Assembly: GCA_009823505.1 (NCBI GenBank)
Contig: VZQC01006589.1
Location: forward strand, 7,465,722 to 7,529,721
From: Rhizomys pruinosus
Lineage: Eukaryota > Chordata > Mammalia > Rodentia > Spalacidae
DNA: 64,000 nucleotides
Direction: 5' to 3'
The stretch's first letter is position 1. Every line of letters begins with the position of its first letter. Of the stretch, positions 35,570 through 46,769 are shown in pieces. Both the position numbers and the translations under genes were made by a program. A model generated the notes under the pieces. The model searched no databases, was not told the DNA's origin, and saw only the letters and a program-made list of their open reading frames with translations.

Positions 35570-36135
35570 TCCCTCCTAGAACCAGGCTGGCAACTTCATG
35601 AGGCTACAAGCTTCAGGGGTATCTCCTGCCCACAGGCCAACAGTCCCTAGGCTTAGCTCTGGCAAGGAGCAGGGGAGGGGACCATGGGAAGTCACCCAAG
35701 GAATGAAAGATATGGACTCAGTAGGAGAAGGTCCAGGAGATAGACTCGGTTTTATTCATGCCAGAAATGTGTTTATATACTAAAAGCTACTGTGCTCTGG
35801 GTAAGGAAGTGGGGGGGGGCAGGAGGAAGGGAAGGGCAAGCCACCTTGGCTCCTACCAGGGGACTGCAGAGCTCCTGTTTGTGCAACCAGTAAACTAGAG
35901 ATGTGACATTTTGCTTAAGGGAAGGGGCCATCAGGTCTGGAACTTTGCAGAGATAGGCAAGGCAGGAAACACTGCAATATCTCAACTTCCTGGAGCTACA
36001 GATAACTTACAGAGCCCATAGAGATATCAGATAACTCTCAGAGGTTCCTCGAGACAGGTCTTACAGGTCTACCTCGAGCCAGGCAAGAGTGGATAAGTGT
36101 CCTTATGTTTTCTAAAAAAAAAAAAAAAAAAACTT
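35570..36135 (-). mobile_element. LTR-like dispersed repeat (candidate)
   Basis: A GC-richer block with 'ggttttattcatgcc' (complement of an AATAAA-type signal) and 'gaaggtccaggagatagact'. 'caggggactgcagagctcct' and 'ttcctggagctacag' follow. This recalls rodent ERV LTRs read in reverse. It ends in a 20-A run at 36114-36133. I see no flanking TG...CA pair with duplications, so it may be another repeat class. Confidence 0.35.
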
Positions 36136-36833
36136 TTTAAGCAACATGGCGAACATTTAAACTACATATTTGAGTAATAAAAATTTGTTATTCTAGGTAT
36201 ATCAGCTGTAAGTGCATTCTGCCGTAATGTGAAATCTAGACATTACATGAGACTTGGCATGTGTAAGGGCACAAGCTGGAGGAGATGTTCACCTTTTCCA
36301 TATATTTTACTGTGAATGCAATTGCATAATTATTCTAAAGTCAAGACTATTAAAGTGTTAAGGGGATACTATTGTTATATTTGTTTTTTGCCATTTTCAC
36401 CTCTCTCTATTAATCACAATAGAGAAGCTTTTAAATATGTTTTGAGCATCAAGGCTCTTTCAGTAACCTACTGGTCCCATCCCTATTCCCTATCAGGGGA
36501 GAAATGGATTAGAAGGAATGTCCCATCTTCCCAGCACAGACTGGAGTAAAACAACATCAGAGGACATGTATGAGTGTCGAGTGAGCAGCAGGATCTATAA
36601 GGAGACCTTCTTGCCATGGATTAGAATTTGCCAAAACTAATGTAGGCCACAGAAAGTCTGGGGTTTACTGACTGAAACAGTGAACTTCTGCTCAAAGCAG
36701 TCAACTTCCCCATGGAGAATATTGAGAAAGACTGAGAAAGAGATGAATAGCATTTTGGCAGAATGCATGAGCTCTGGAGGGGTGGGTGGATGGGGGGGGG
36801 ACTTGGGTCTAGATTTGATAAAAATATATGTAT
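36136..36833. other. Intergenic, nothing recognised
   Basis: Unique sequence. The 77-codon plus frame 36316-36549 has no recognised domain. Confidence 0.45.
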
Positions 36834-36847
36834 AAATAAATAAATTA

Positions 36848-37099
36848 GGGCTGGAGAGATGGCCTAGCGGTTAAGAGCGCCGACCGCTCTTGCAGAGGAC
36901 CCGGGTTCGATCCCCAGCACCCACATGGCGGCCAAGAACCGTCTGAAAGTCCAATTCCAGGAGAACTCCAGTTCCAGGGGAATCCGACACCCTCTTCTGA
37001 CCTCCGCGGCATTGCACGACATGGGTGCACAGACCTGCATGCAGACAGTACATTCATACACATACAGAAATAAATAAAATTAATAAAAAATTTTTTTAA
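36848..37099 (+). mobile_element. Young B3-type SINE with TSD
   Basis: Near-consensus copy with box A-like 'tggcctagcgg', box B 'ggttcgatccc', two 17-bp units and the constant 3' segment. Flanked by 'aaataaataaatta' at 36834-36847 and 37100-37113. Of all copies here it has the highest CpG content ('gagcgccgaccgctcttgca', 'cgcggcattgcacgaca'), which suggests little time for CpG decay. Confidence 0.95.
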
Positions 37100-37199
37100 A
37101 AATAAATAAATTAAAAAAAGAAAGCCTGGGGTTTACAGTTCGTGGAATGTGAAGTCTAGGTTTATGTTTTGGTTTGACTGGGGCAAGAGTGATGTGATG

Positions 37200-37680
37200 T
37201 GTTAGGATTCTCTGGAGTAACAGAGCACACAGACATTGTAAAGGGGACTTGCTAGAATGCCTTATAACTCATAAGATATGGGTAGTCCAAAAAGGACCAG
37301 CTGCACCAAAGAGAGCTGCTCAGTCCACAAAGCTGAATGACTCATCATTACCAATCCTGATTCTGGGGAACTAGAAGAGTCCTGAAGAGTTGATAGTTCT
37401 GAAACCTGCCTTGGAATTGAAAGAAATAGGAGACTGATGTCAGGAAAGAATGGGTACAGTGGCTGTAGCAAGAAGAACAGATGCACTCAGCAATGGGAAG
37501 CAGGCAGGCGAACCATATTGCCTCTTCCTCTTCCTCTTCCTCTTCCTATCTGGGAAAGGGTCTTAAGTAATCCTTCCACATAGTGCGCTTACAGCCCCAG
37601 AGGTCAATCAGTCTCTTACCTGATTCCAGCTCCAATCAAGTTGAACTTAAGATTAAATATCACAGTTGATATTCGATAAA
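37200..37680 (+). mobile_element. Dispersed repeat, 'gtgttaggattctctggagt' type
   Basis: It opens 'tgttaggattctctggagta' and 'acagagcacacagaca', and ends with a phrase like 'caatcaagttgaacttaaga'. It is related by eye to the repeat at 22700-23172 and interrupted by a (CTTCCT)n patch at 37522-37547. Confidence 0.5.
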
Positions 37681-39055
37681 AATCTGTTCCCATGTGTGTC
37701 AGTTAGAGTACTTCCAGACACTATTGATTTAGTAGATTGAGTAAAGCAATGCTCCCTCTCAAGGTGACTGAGTCTCATACAATAGACTTCATTGGTTGTC
37801 AGACTAAAGCCTGTGGCTGTGTAAGAAGTTCCTTCTTTCTGTTGTGCTCTATGGAAACTGGGCTCCTGGGCTTCGCTCGCCTTCAGACTTGAATGTCAAC
37901 TGGAACTTGGATCACTTGTTCTCCAGGTCTTGTGGCCTCTGGATGTGGATCTTGAGACCTCCAGCTTGCTGATGTAGATCAGAGTAGACTTAGTCCCCAC
38001 AGTCATGAGACAACTCCTCATAGTTCTCCACAACTAAGGTCCAGTCATTCAGGATAGCATCCGAAGTATGTTTTACAGATTATTCTAGTAAATTTGTACC
38101 TGAGAAGCACCTGAATTTTGTGATTGTGAGATAAAATGCAACACACCAGACATTTGCTTTAAGTCATAGAGTCTATGGGTTTTGCTATGCTGCCTGAGTA
38201 GACCAAAGTGGAGGTGACCCAAGAGACACATGGGACCTTGTCTATGATCTGCCCCAAGGAAGCAGATAAAGATGTAAGGTATTGACACTTGTTCCCCAGA
38301 ATATATCCATTCAGTCATTATCTAAATACAAATATTGTTAGAATGGGAAACTGCTTCTTTCACCTTTTTATTTTCATCTGATCAAGGGGATTGTAATGAA
38401 ATTGATTTCTTAGGGACGTAGTAAGAATTCCATAAGTTAGTAGCAGTTATCATGTTGTAGGGAAAATCATTAGTAAGTACTCAGTAAACATTAGGTATGG
38501 TGGAGATGAACATATTTAAATAATATTAATTTTCTTTATTTCCCTAGATGTTTCCATGTTCATTTTGCTGATTTGTCTCTTAATTTATGACTCACCTCTG
38601 TTGCCTCTGACTTGCAACAACTTCAAATTCTTTGCAGCTTACAGTAGAATGGAACCCCTCTAGCTGTCTGTGGGAAGTGTCAGCCAGCAGCCAGGGACCC
38701 TCAAATGAAAGAAGGGAGGGGAAATACGAAAAAGGCAAACAATGGAAATGCCTCCAATTTTCGTTTGCCTACTATTAGCAAAATAATTGAATAGATGCAG
38801 ATGAAGCTTACAGATGTGTGTGTCACTGACATTCTATAATACAGTGTCTTCCTGGTGAGTGTGAGAAGGACTGATTGTCAGGCTCTTCTTTCTTCATTAT
38901 TTCGAAACTTCTGAGCTTCTATGAGCTCTGGAAGATATATTTTCTTTTTCTCACAACAATGCACATTTGAGTAAACTTCTGTCACTGCACTCATGTTCTG
39001 TGCTAGCTGAGTAATTCACAATCCACAGAGAAGTTCATGTATGTAAATGCAGCTC
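37681..39055. other. Intergenic, nothing recognised
   Basis: Unique sequence. 38455-38510 ('agtaagtactcagtaaacat') might be a MIR end, but is too short to call. Confidence 0.45.
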
Positions 39056-39059
39056 TCAT

Positions 39060-39140
39060 CTCAAGCTTGGAGAATCGGTAGAGTATTTATTTCCTCATTT
39101 TACAGATGAGGAAATTGTATTCTGTTCCAAATGCATTAGG
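39060..39140 (-). mobile_element. MIR SINE core (ancient, antisense)
   Basis: 'cctcattttacagatgagga' and 'aattg' match the complement of the MIR core almost exactly. Confidence 0.75.
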
Positions 39141-39207
39141 ACCTAGATGAGAGAAGAGGCCATATTATGTGTGCACACAAATCCCCACACATAGGAAGCT
39201 CCACTGT

Positions 39208-39234
39208 GAATGAATGAATGAATGAATGAATGAG
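39208..39234. repeat. (AATG)n microsatellite
   Basis: Six perfect AATG units. Confidence 0.9.
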
Positions 39235-39240
39235 TTAGGA

Positions 39241-40450
39241 AGTGCACGAAGGACAGATGAGAGCTAAGTGATCGTTTGCTCTGTAAGGACAGTAACAGGA
39301 AGTGTGGCCAAAGTGTTGTACTCACAATTTCTGCAACTTAAACAAGTAACTGACTCTGTGCATGTTTAATGTAAACACTGGAAAATGCTTGGGGTAAGTG
39401 TTCATTCATGGCAAGCCCAGTATTTCCTTCTACCTTGGTAATTCAGTGTGCATTTCTTAGGCACAGCAGCCAAGGCAGATAGCCTGGCTCGGGATCATAA
39501 GCAAATGTGATGGTGAGATGTGGGCGTATCTTGTCAGCACACACAGGAATTTTGATTTATTCTCTTTTCACAATCCACTAAAGGCTAGAATTACCTTTCT
39601 CAATTTAAATCTGAATATTATAGATCACGATCTAATTTTGAATAAAAGTAAAGAATACCTAGGGAGTAGTTCCAGAGGGCTTGCAAAGTTCACAATCCTT
39701 TCTTTCAGAGGTGGCATTGTGGAAACTGATCCCAGTCTGGAAAATAGACATCGCCGATTCTAAAAAAAGAATGAGCCCACAGAATGGACGCCTTTAGACA
39801 AATCAGAAAGCAAATGCACTTGACATTTAATCCATGAAGCCTCTGCTTCTGGCCAGTGTGGCGATGCACGCAGTCATATAGCACTTGCCTGCAAAGCTTA
39901 CTCTGGACAGAATTTACCTTGATCTCCCCTTTCTTTAAGTTATTACTAGAAATATTACCTGACATGATTTCTCAAAGTTGTTTACTGAGTTCCATGTCTC
40001 TTTTTTTTTTTTCTAAAAACTATATATCCCAGCAACAAATATATGAGAAGTGTTCAATACAGTTCCTTTCTATAAGAGACTGCTTGGCAGATTTGGTGGA
40101 TTTCCTGGTAGGGCTAAAAGTATAGCCTTAGGGAAGCTCTCCCTGCATTTCTCTCCACTAGATTCTACCTGACATTGTCTCTAAGCCCTGCTAACTTGCC
40201 ATCAGTGTAACCTTATCTGTCTAAGACCTGGTACAAGGCACTGCCGGAGGAACTCATCAGCTGCAAACCCAGGAACCCAAGAAGAGCGTCAGAAGCGGAA
40301 GCAGAGGATTCAGGAAAGAACACGCAAGAAAGATCCTGCTCAAATACTAACATCTGAGCTGCCAAGCCTGCAGGAATGGGCACGGTTCTGGCTCAGGCCA
40401 CTTGCTGGCTCTAAAGCCACAATGTTCTAATACAAGGAACTCTGACTGAA
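39241..40450. other. Intergenic, nothing recognised
   Basis: About 1.2 kb of unique sequence. Frames of 81-89 codons at 39518-40125 lack any family signature. Confidence 0.45.
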
Positions 40451-40452
40451 AT

Positions 40453-40539
40453 ATCCTTCCTTCTTTCCTTCCTTCCTTCCTTCCTTCCTTCCTTCCTTCC
40501 TTCCTTCCTTCCTTCCTTCCTTCCTTCCTTCCTTCCTTC

Positions 40540-40588
<49 letters not shown>
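40453..40588. repeat. (TTCC)n then (TTTC)n microsatellite
   Basis: About 22 TTCC units followed by about 12 TTTC units. It joins the antisense B1 at 40590, so it probably grew from that element's A-rich tail. The Lys/Glu-rich minus frame is an artefact of this repeat. Confidence 0.95.
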
Positions 40589-40589
<1 letters not shown>

Positions 40590-40738
40590 GATCGTTTTTG
40601 AGACAGGGTTTCCCTTTAGTCCCAGCTGACCTGGAGCTCGCTATGTAGACCAAGGTGGCCTTGAACCCAGAAATCTGCCAGCCTCTGCCTCTCAAGTGCT
40701 AGGATTAGAGGTGTGAAGATGTGTGTCACCAGGCCTGG
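40590..40738 (-). mobile_element. B1 SINE (antisense)
   Basis: 'tttttgagacagggtttccc', 'gagctcgctatgtagaccaa' and 'gccttgaacccagaaatctg' run to 'atgtgtgtcaccaggcctgg', the complement of a full-length B1. Confidence 0.95.
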
Positions 40739-40754
40739 CTGAAATATCATTTCT

Positions 40755-40981
40755 TTTTTTTAATTATTTATTTATTATTTTTTATGTGTATGAGTGTACT
40801 GTCTGCATGTAGGTGGTGCACCTGTGACATGCAATGCCCCAGAGGTCAGAAGAGGGCCTCAGATTTCCATGGAACTGGAGTTAAAGACGGTTCTTAGCCA
40901 CAATGTGGGTTCTGAGAACTGAACCCAGGTCCTCTGCAAGAGTAGTTGGTGCTCTTAACCGCTGAGCCATCTCTCCAGCCC
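40755..40981 (-). mobile_element. B3-type SINE (single unit) with TSD
   Basis: Flanked by a perfect 16-bp duplication 'ctgaaatatcatttct' at 40739-40754 and 40982-40997. One 17-bp unit only. The left duplication abuts the B1 head, so this SINE landed beside an older B1. Confidence 0.95.
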
Positions 40982-41032
40982 CTGAAATATCATTTCTACC
41001 ACACTGTTATGGCTTCCAGGACACTGTGAAAC

Positions 41033-41033
41033 A

Positions 41034-41072
<39 letters not shown>
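41033..41072. repeat. (AC)n microsatellite
   Basis: About 19 AC units followed by AAAT-rich sequence. Confidence 0.95.
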
Positions 41073-41075
<3 letters not shown>

Positions 41076-41079
41076 TAAA

Positions 41080-42420
41080 TAAGTATATAAATAAATAACT
41101 CAGTAAATATTACCAATTTCCCTATTTGGGGTCAGGAAAAATAATTGAATGGAATGAAAAACACTTGCCTGAAATCACAAGGTGAGAAAAGCAGCTTGAT
41201 TTTATGAAAAGTGAATTTCATATTTGATTTTAACACTATTTCCCACTTCTCGTGGTCTAATCTTGTCTTTCATTTTTTAATCCTTGCTATCATCTACTTG
41301 TTGTCCATCTCTGCACATGCTAGATCCTATTTTGGGACGTATCCTGTTAAGTTTTCTTTCAAAGGATATCTAGGGCACCATGGCTTGCCCCCTCTACAGT
41401 GTCACCATCGGTTCACTCATCGTGAGAGTTCGGGGAGGAAGTTCCTGCTTTACACCCTTTACACCGCTGTGGCTTCATTGGCAGGTCATGGAGATTCACC
41501 AAATTCTGGATGGAGTTTGAACACAAATAATCCATTTTTTACAGATTATGTAAAAAGTGTGTGGAATAAACTCTAAGCACATTTCATGAATATCTAGTAG
41601 AGTATAATACATTTTATATTACAAAAAAAAATCAAAGATCTCAGGAAGTGGGTTTTGAACCAAATCTCTGGAACCCATTTTTGGAATTTCATGTTCTAGT
41701 GGATTATCCTGTAAGTGGAGACAGTGGGACGACATGAGCCTGGATTTTGGAAGAAAAGTGAGATCTGGTTGTGTGAACTTGGGGTCACCAATGACCAGGT
41801 AGGTGTTAGGTAACAAACTTGAAAATGGGATTATGGAAAGGAGACCTAGAGTGAAAATTGAGAGCTGTGAGTTCTACATGAGCCCTCCAGGTAGACAAGA
41901 ACAAACCATCTAGAAAAATGAGGATCAGTCAACAAACAGGCCATCAATCAAGGCAACGGGGTGTCCTAGAGGCTGGCTGAGAATTTCACAGAATGAGTCA
42001 TCCTGGGAGGACAATAGCTGATATGTGGATATGTGGAGAAAGAAGAGCATTGAGAATGAAGGTGTGGATGATCACCGGTGACGCAGGTACCTACTCTATG
42101 ACAAACCAAGTTTTTTGTTTTTGGTTCATTTACACCACTATTTGGATTCCACTAAGTGAATATAGAGGGATATAAGTTAATATAGAAGAGAGAGAATCAT
42201 ATCATTAAACATTTTCATACTGAGAATTGAGTGAATTGAATGATAGAAGCTGAGCATCAGTGTTGGGATCTAGTTAGTCCCCTCTGGAAATCAGCTTTAC
42301 ATGTTTGTATTGGCATTGGAGGGTATGGCATTTCACATTATGTTGAAAAACACCTCATGATTGAAACAACCAAGTGAATGTGTACCAACAGAAGTGTCAT
42401 AGGAGGCAAGAAAACAGTCA
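41080..42420. other. Intergenic, nothing recognised
   Basis: About 1.3 kb. The plus frame at 41211-41576 (121 codons) is the longest not explained by a repeat. It has a hydrophobic start (IFDFNTISHFSWSNLVFHF) but no recognisable domain, and the base composition is ordinary. I treat it as chance. Confidence 0.45.
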
Positions 42421-42424
42421 GTCA

Positions 42425-42838
42425 CTGTGCTGTGTAGCTTTAGTGTCAACTTGACACACCTGGGTTGAGGGAGCCTCAATTGGGGAATTGGCTCCATTGG
42501 ACTGGCCTGTGGCCACATCTGTGGAGTATTGTCTTGATTGTTGAGCAATGTGGGAGGGCCCAGCCCACTGTACGTGGTGCCACCCTGGCAAGTTGTTATG
42601 TACCTTATAAGAGGGCAGGCTGGGCATGGGCCAGGGAAGCAAGCCAGTAAGCAACACTCCTCCATGGCCTGTGCTTCAGCTCCTGCCTCCAGGTTTCTGC
42701 CCTGAGTTCCTGCCTTGGGCTCCCTGAGTGATGAACTGTGACCCAGGAGATGTGAACTGAATAAACCCTTTCCTCCCCAAGTTGGTGTCAGTCAGAGTGC
42801 TTTGTCACAGCAATGGAAGAGAAACTAGAACAGTCACC
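42425..42838 (+). mobile_element. Rodent interspersed repeat (URR/RMER-like)
   Basis: It contains 'gtgtcaacttgacacacctg', 'ggagggcccagcccactgt', 'aagccagtaagcaacactcc' and 'aataaaccctttcctcccca', closing 'gcaatggaagagaaactaga'. This is a familiar rodent medium-reiteration repeat, here nearly complete and in the opposite orientation to 12188-12530. It includes an AATAAA. The 110-codon minus frame is incidental. Confidence 0.75.
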
Positions 42839-44984
42839 TGAAAAGAAATGGTCATTTAAACTTCACAGTCATGAAACCCAGTGTGATTAATAAATAATAT
42901 TAGGACTGCCATACATGTACATATATGTGGGTGGAATGGGTCCTACAAGGTTGAAGATGCTCCCGAACAGTGAGTCCTGGAGGAGCTTGCCCCTCCATTA
43001 GACACAGAGGCAAAGTGGAGGCCTCAGAGTAAGACTGGTGCAAATAGATTACAGGTACGAACCAGACCTGGGAGATGATGTAAGCTGTGCATTTGCCTCA
43101 ATTTTGTAATTGCAGGCCTGCACTGAACACCCTTATTGCTTACTGTTCTCCCACGTCTTTCTATGAATCATATGCAAATGAGGAATCTTATATACAGACC
43201 TCTGCCTGGATCCCCATGGAGTTTTCATTATCATTCACATCCTTCTAGGTTCATCATCTTCACCTACAACCCTGCTTACCCCATTTTTGAGCAATATCAA
43301 GATCAACAATCTGGTCAAATACCCAGCATTCATTTGAATAATCAGTTCTCGGCAGAGCTGCTAGCGGGTTGCTGCTATTGGCTCCGTGGTGTTGCTGGGA
43401 GTCAAATACAGCAACCATAGGATGTCGGGACTGCAGAAATCATGGCTAGTGGTGTCATTCTAGTGCGGGAGCTGCTGCTGGAGCCCTCAGCTACCATGGG
43501 CTCTGGCTACTGCTACAGATGTGGAGCTGGAAGTTGGGAGAAAAACTCCCCTTCCTCCCTTGGGCCTCACCCCAACTTCTGTCATTGGAATAATCTGGGG
43601 AATAAAGGGTTCTACTTGCCTGATATACTAAAGTCACAAAACATGTAAATTGAGCTAATGCTGACAGACTCACAGCTATCAGGGTTACTCAGTATAGCTA
43701 ATTGAATTCCTTACACTCTTAGAAATGTTATGCTAATATAACTTAAAAAATACTGAGCACCTTAGTCTTCAATTCTAAGTCCCAGATAAAATAAAGACAC
43801 TGCTTTAAATTTAAATTTCAAATCCAAATTACTAATGTCTTCATATAAAATTGTCATGACATCTGATCTGTATATTACATACATACTAGAAATGTAAATA
43901 TAATAGCTCACATATCAAATGTGCAAACATTACATGGGATATGTTCACTGAATGGTATTCATTGCTTCTCTGAAATTCAAATTTTAACTAGGTGTTGTGT
44001 ATTTTAATTTGCTAAAACTATCAAGTCTATTTATTACACATTTTTTTTACACAATAGAGATTCTCTTAGATACTCAGTGCCATATTTTGCTACAACTTTT
44101 ACTTTCCACAGGAGATTTCCTCACAGACACTAGACTAAATACTTATGTGTGCTAGGTACTATGAGAAATTGTGTTGCTACAATACCAGGGCATATGTTGA
44201 ACTTTGTAGCATTCAGAATTGTAAGATTTATTCTCAGTTTTCTATGAGCATTAGATCTCAACTAAATCCCTCCTGAACAATTGATTAAGCAGCCTGGCCC
44301 TAGCCATAATCCTTTTGGAGTTGAACGGACCCCCATGTTCATTGACAGGATAACACAGGGGTACAAAACCAAGCTCCCTCATTGCTGCAGGATGGATTGT
44401 TCTGGAGGTAAATCCCAGTAAGGATGAGTTCCATCCTCACCTGCGGCCATTGTTAAGAGGGTTTCCAAGGTCTTCCTCTTCCTTTCCCGTACTGAGCTAT
44501 GTACCCATCTACCATTTCCTCTTGTGGTTTATGCATGAAGTAACAGGGCCTGTTGCCGGAGAAGTCCATTGTGCAAAAGGGACTAGTGTAGTCAGTGAGT
44601 GTTCTTAAGTGATAATATATATATATATATATTAGATATATAAGATCTATAGGAATTGGCAGCAAAAGGAAACATTATTAACTTGGAATCTTCCTCTTCA
44701 TTGCTCACTGCTTTCTTGGCTCTGAGCAGGAGCTCATTGCTCAAATGTTAAATGGCTATAGGACAAATTATTGGGGGACCAGATGTCTGATGCCATGTAC
44801 AAGATACAGGAGCTCAGAAAAGACAAAATTCCCTCCATTCTATTGGAAGAATATTTGTAGATTGAGGAAATTTCATTAAGTAAAGCCTCTGCATAGCACT
44901 TGTCAATTTACAAAATTTCTTCATTTGACTAAAGATAAAACCTCTTTGAGAAACAAATTGAAATTCATTTCCATAGAACTTAAA
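42839..44984. other. Intergenic, nothing firmly recognised
   Basis: About 2.1 kb. 43130-43640 is GC-richer, with an 'atgcaaat' octamer near 43171 and an 'aataaag' at about 43602. It could be an LTR or gene-derived relic, but I cannot assign it. An AT microsatellite lies at 44617-44632. Confidence 0.4.
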
Positions 44985-44997
44985 ACTATATGTGTTT

Positions 44998-45239
44998 GGG
45001 GGCTGGAGAGATGGTCTAGCTGTTAAGAGCGCCAACTGTTCTTGCAGAGGACCCAGGTTTGATCTCCAGCACCCACATGGCAGCTAAGAACCATCTTTGA
45101 CTCCAGTTCCAGGGGAATCCGACGCCCTCTTCTGACCTCTGAGGCATTGCATGACACGGGTACACAAACCTACATGCAGACAGTACATTCATACACATAA
45201 AAAATAAATTAAATTAAAAAAGAATATCTTTAAAAAATT
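44998..45239 (+). mobile_element. B3-type SINE (single unit) with TSD
   Basis: Complete copy with one 17-bp unit. Flanked by 'actatatgtgttt' at 44985-44997 and 45240-45252. Confidence 0.95.
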
Positions 45240-45277
45240 ACTATATGTGTTTTGTGCCGAGGGAAAAAAAAGGGGGG

Positions 45278-45509
45278 GGGGCTGGAGAGATAGCCTAGCG
45301 GTTGGGAGCACTGCCAACTGCTCTTGCAGAGGACCCGAGTTCCATCCCCAGCACCTACATGGCTGCTGAGAACTGTCTTTAACTCCAGTTCCAGGGGAAT
45401 CTGACGCCCTTTTCTGGCCTCCGCAGCAATGTATGACACGTGTGCACAAACCTACATGCAGACAGTACATTCGTACACATAAAAAATAAATTTAAAAAAT
45501 TGAAAAAAA
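45278..45509 (+). mobile_element. B3-type SINE (single unit)
   Basis: A second copy, same orientation, 38 bp beyond the previous one and preceded by an A8-G10 tract. It has 'gagttccatcccc' instead of the box B consensus, one 17-bp unit, and the constant 3' segment. Confidence 0.93.
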
Positions 45510-46085
45510 TACTGTGAAAGAACAGAGAATAATCAATGCATGATTTGGGCTCTTCCATTAGTCAGGATGTCTGAAAACCTTGTTCTGCCATACCTGGCAG
45601 AACTGAGACACCGAGATTTTATAGGCTGGTCAGCCACCACTCTGACTCTTCATAGGAATTGCCATGAGTAGACATGACAGTAGAATCCCAAGGGCAGGCA
45701 CAGATATCAGTGGCCACATCGTTTTCTACTTGCTCTATTTGATGCAGTTGGCAAGACTTATCTTAGATATGCTATTGTGTTTGTCCATGTGCTCTGTAGT
45801 AATTATCCTGCCATGTGTCAGATGACCACCCCCCCAATTCTTGGATAGTGACATTTGCCTTTGCATGCCCATTCCTCATATCATGGCAGATGGCCTACAG
45901 CCACATTCATGATTTCAGTAAGCACTTGCATCTTATAATTGATAAATACTTAGTCATCACACAGAACCTCTATAAATACAACATTTATTGTGTAATAGTT
46001 TGCTATAAATCTATTTGGTTAAGACAAATATCCTAGGGAAGTATCTTTGCCTATACAGATAAATTCTGAACCTTCCTCTTCATAC
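45510..46085. other. Intergenic, nothing recognised
   Basis: Unique sequence. Confidence 0.5.
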
Positions 46086-46089
46086 TTTA

Positions 46090-46470
46090 TTTTCCTCTCT
46101 TTTAATTAAATTAATTAGTTCCAAATTTACATAATGTAAAACTATCATCGTGATGCATACATTTGCATGATTTTTCAAATACAGAAGGACTCAGTCCCTC
46201 CTCAACACATCTCCTCATACATGGTTCTGATCCATGCTTTCACTGTCTTTCCCTTTAACCCTGGTTACTCAAGAAACATCTTTGTTTCTGCCACCATGCT
46301 CTTTAAACGTAATCATACAGGACGCTGCTTTTGAGATGTATATGTTCATTTAAGCAATGCATTTTTGAGATTCATCCATATATTAACAGCTTATTTTATT
46401 TTTGTTATAGTTTAGAGGTTGATTATACAGATATAAAACAGTTTATTTATTATCCTTCACATTAAAATGC
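46090..46470 (-). mobile_element. Ancient L1M 3' part (antisense)
   Basis: 'taatcatacaggacgctgct', 'tttgagatgtatatgttcat' and 'ttgagattcatccatatatt' follow the antisense order of old mammalian L1 3' ends (GGAATCATACAGTATT...TTCATCCATGTTG). Strongly diverged. Confidence 0.5.
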
Positions 46471-46609
46471 ATTTATCTTGTTAATAGCTTGGGTAACAAG
46501 GAAAGAAAAATGTGAAGGAGGATTTTTGTGACCTAAAGTGTTAGTTATCCTGGTAGAGGTGCTGGGGTAGAATTGTCAGTCACAGAAAGTTCAGTGGGGA
46601 CTACGCACT

Positions 46610-46769
46610 TACAGTGGGACCTGTACACCCAATACTCACTATCCTGGGCTAAGAGAGCATTGTGGAAGATGGAAGAAAGATTTCACACATACAGTGGGAC
46701 CTCTACACCCAATATTCACCATCCTGGGCTAGGAGAGCATTGTGGAAGACAGGAGGAAAGATTTCAAGA
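46610..46769. repeat. 80-bp tandem duplication
   Basis: Two copies at an 80-bp spacing. Both start 'tacagtgggacct', include 'atcctgggcta' and 'gagagcattgtggaaga', and end near 'gaaagatttca'. They differ at roughly eight to ten positions, so the duplication is not recent. It keeps no continuous frame because the period is not a multiple of three. Confidence 0.93.

Noticed and set aside
36848..36935. tRNA gene, from box A and box B with a cloverleaf-like head
   Set aside because: It is the tRNA-derived head of a SINE. It lacks a complete acceptor stem and is repeated many times in the window.
40411..40695. Lys/Glu-rich 94-codon minus frame
   Set aside because: Translation of the (TTCC)n/(TTTC)n microsatellite and an antisense B1.
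41211..41576. 121-codon open frame, plus strand
   Set aside because: No recognisable domain, no splice sites or promoter context, and length within chance for 64 kb of six-frame AT-rich sequence.
43130..43640. Possible promoter or exon (octamer 'atgcaaat', GC-richer block, 'aataaag')
   Set aside because: The octamer alone is expected by chance, and no coding frame or paired splice sites support an exon.
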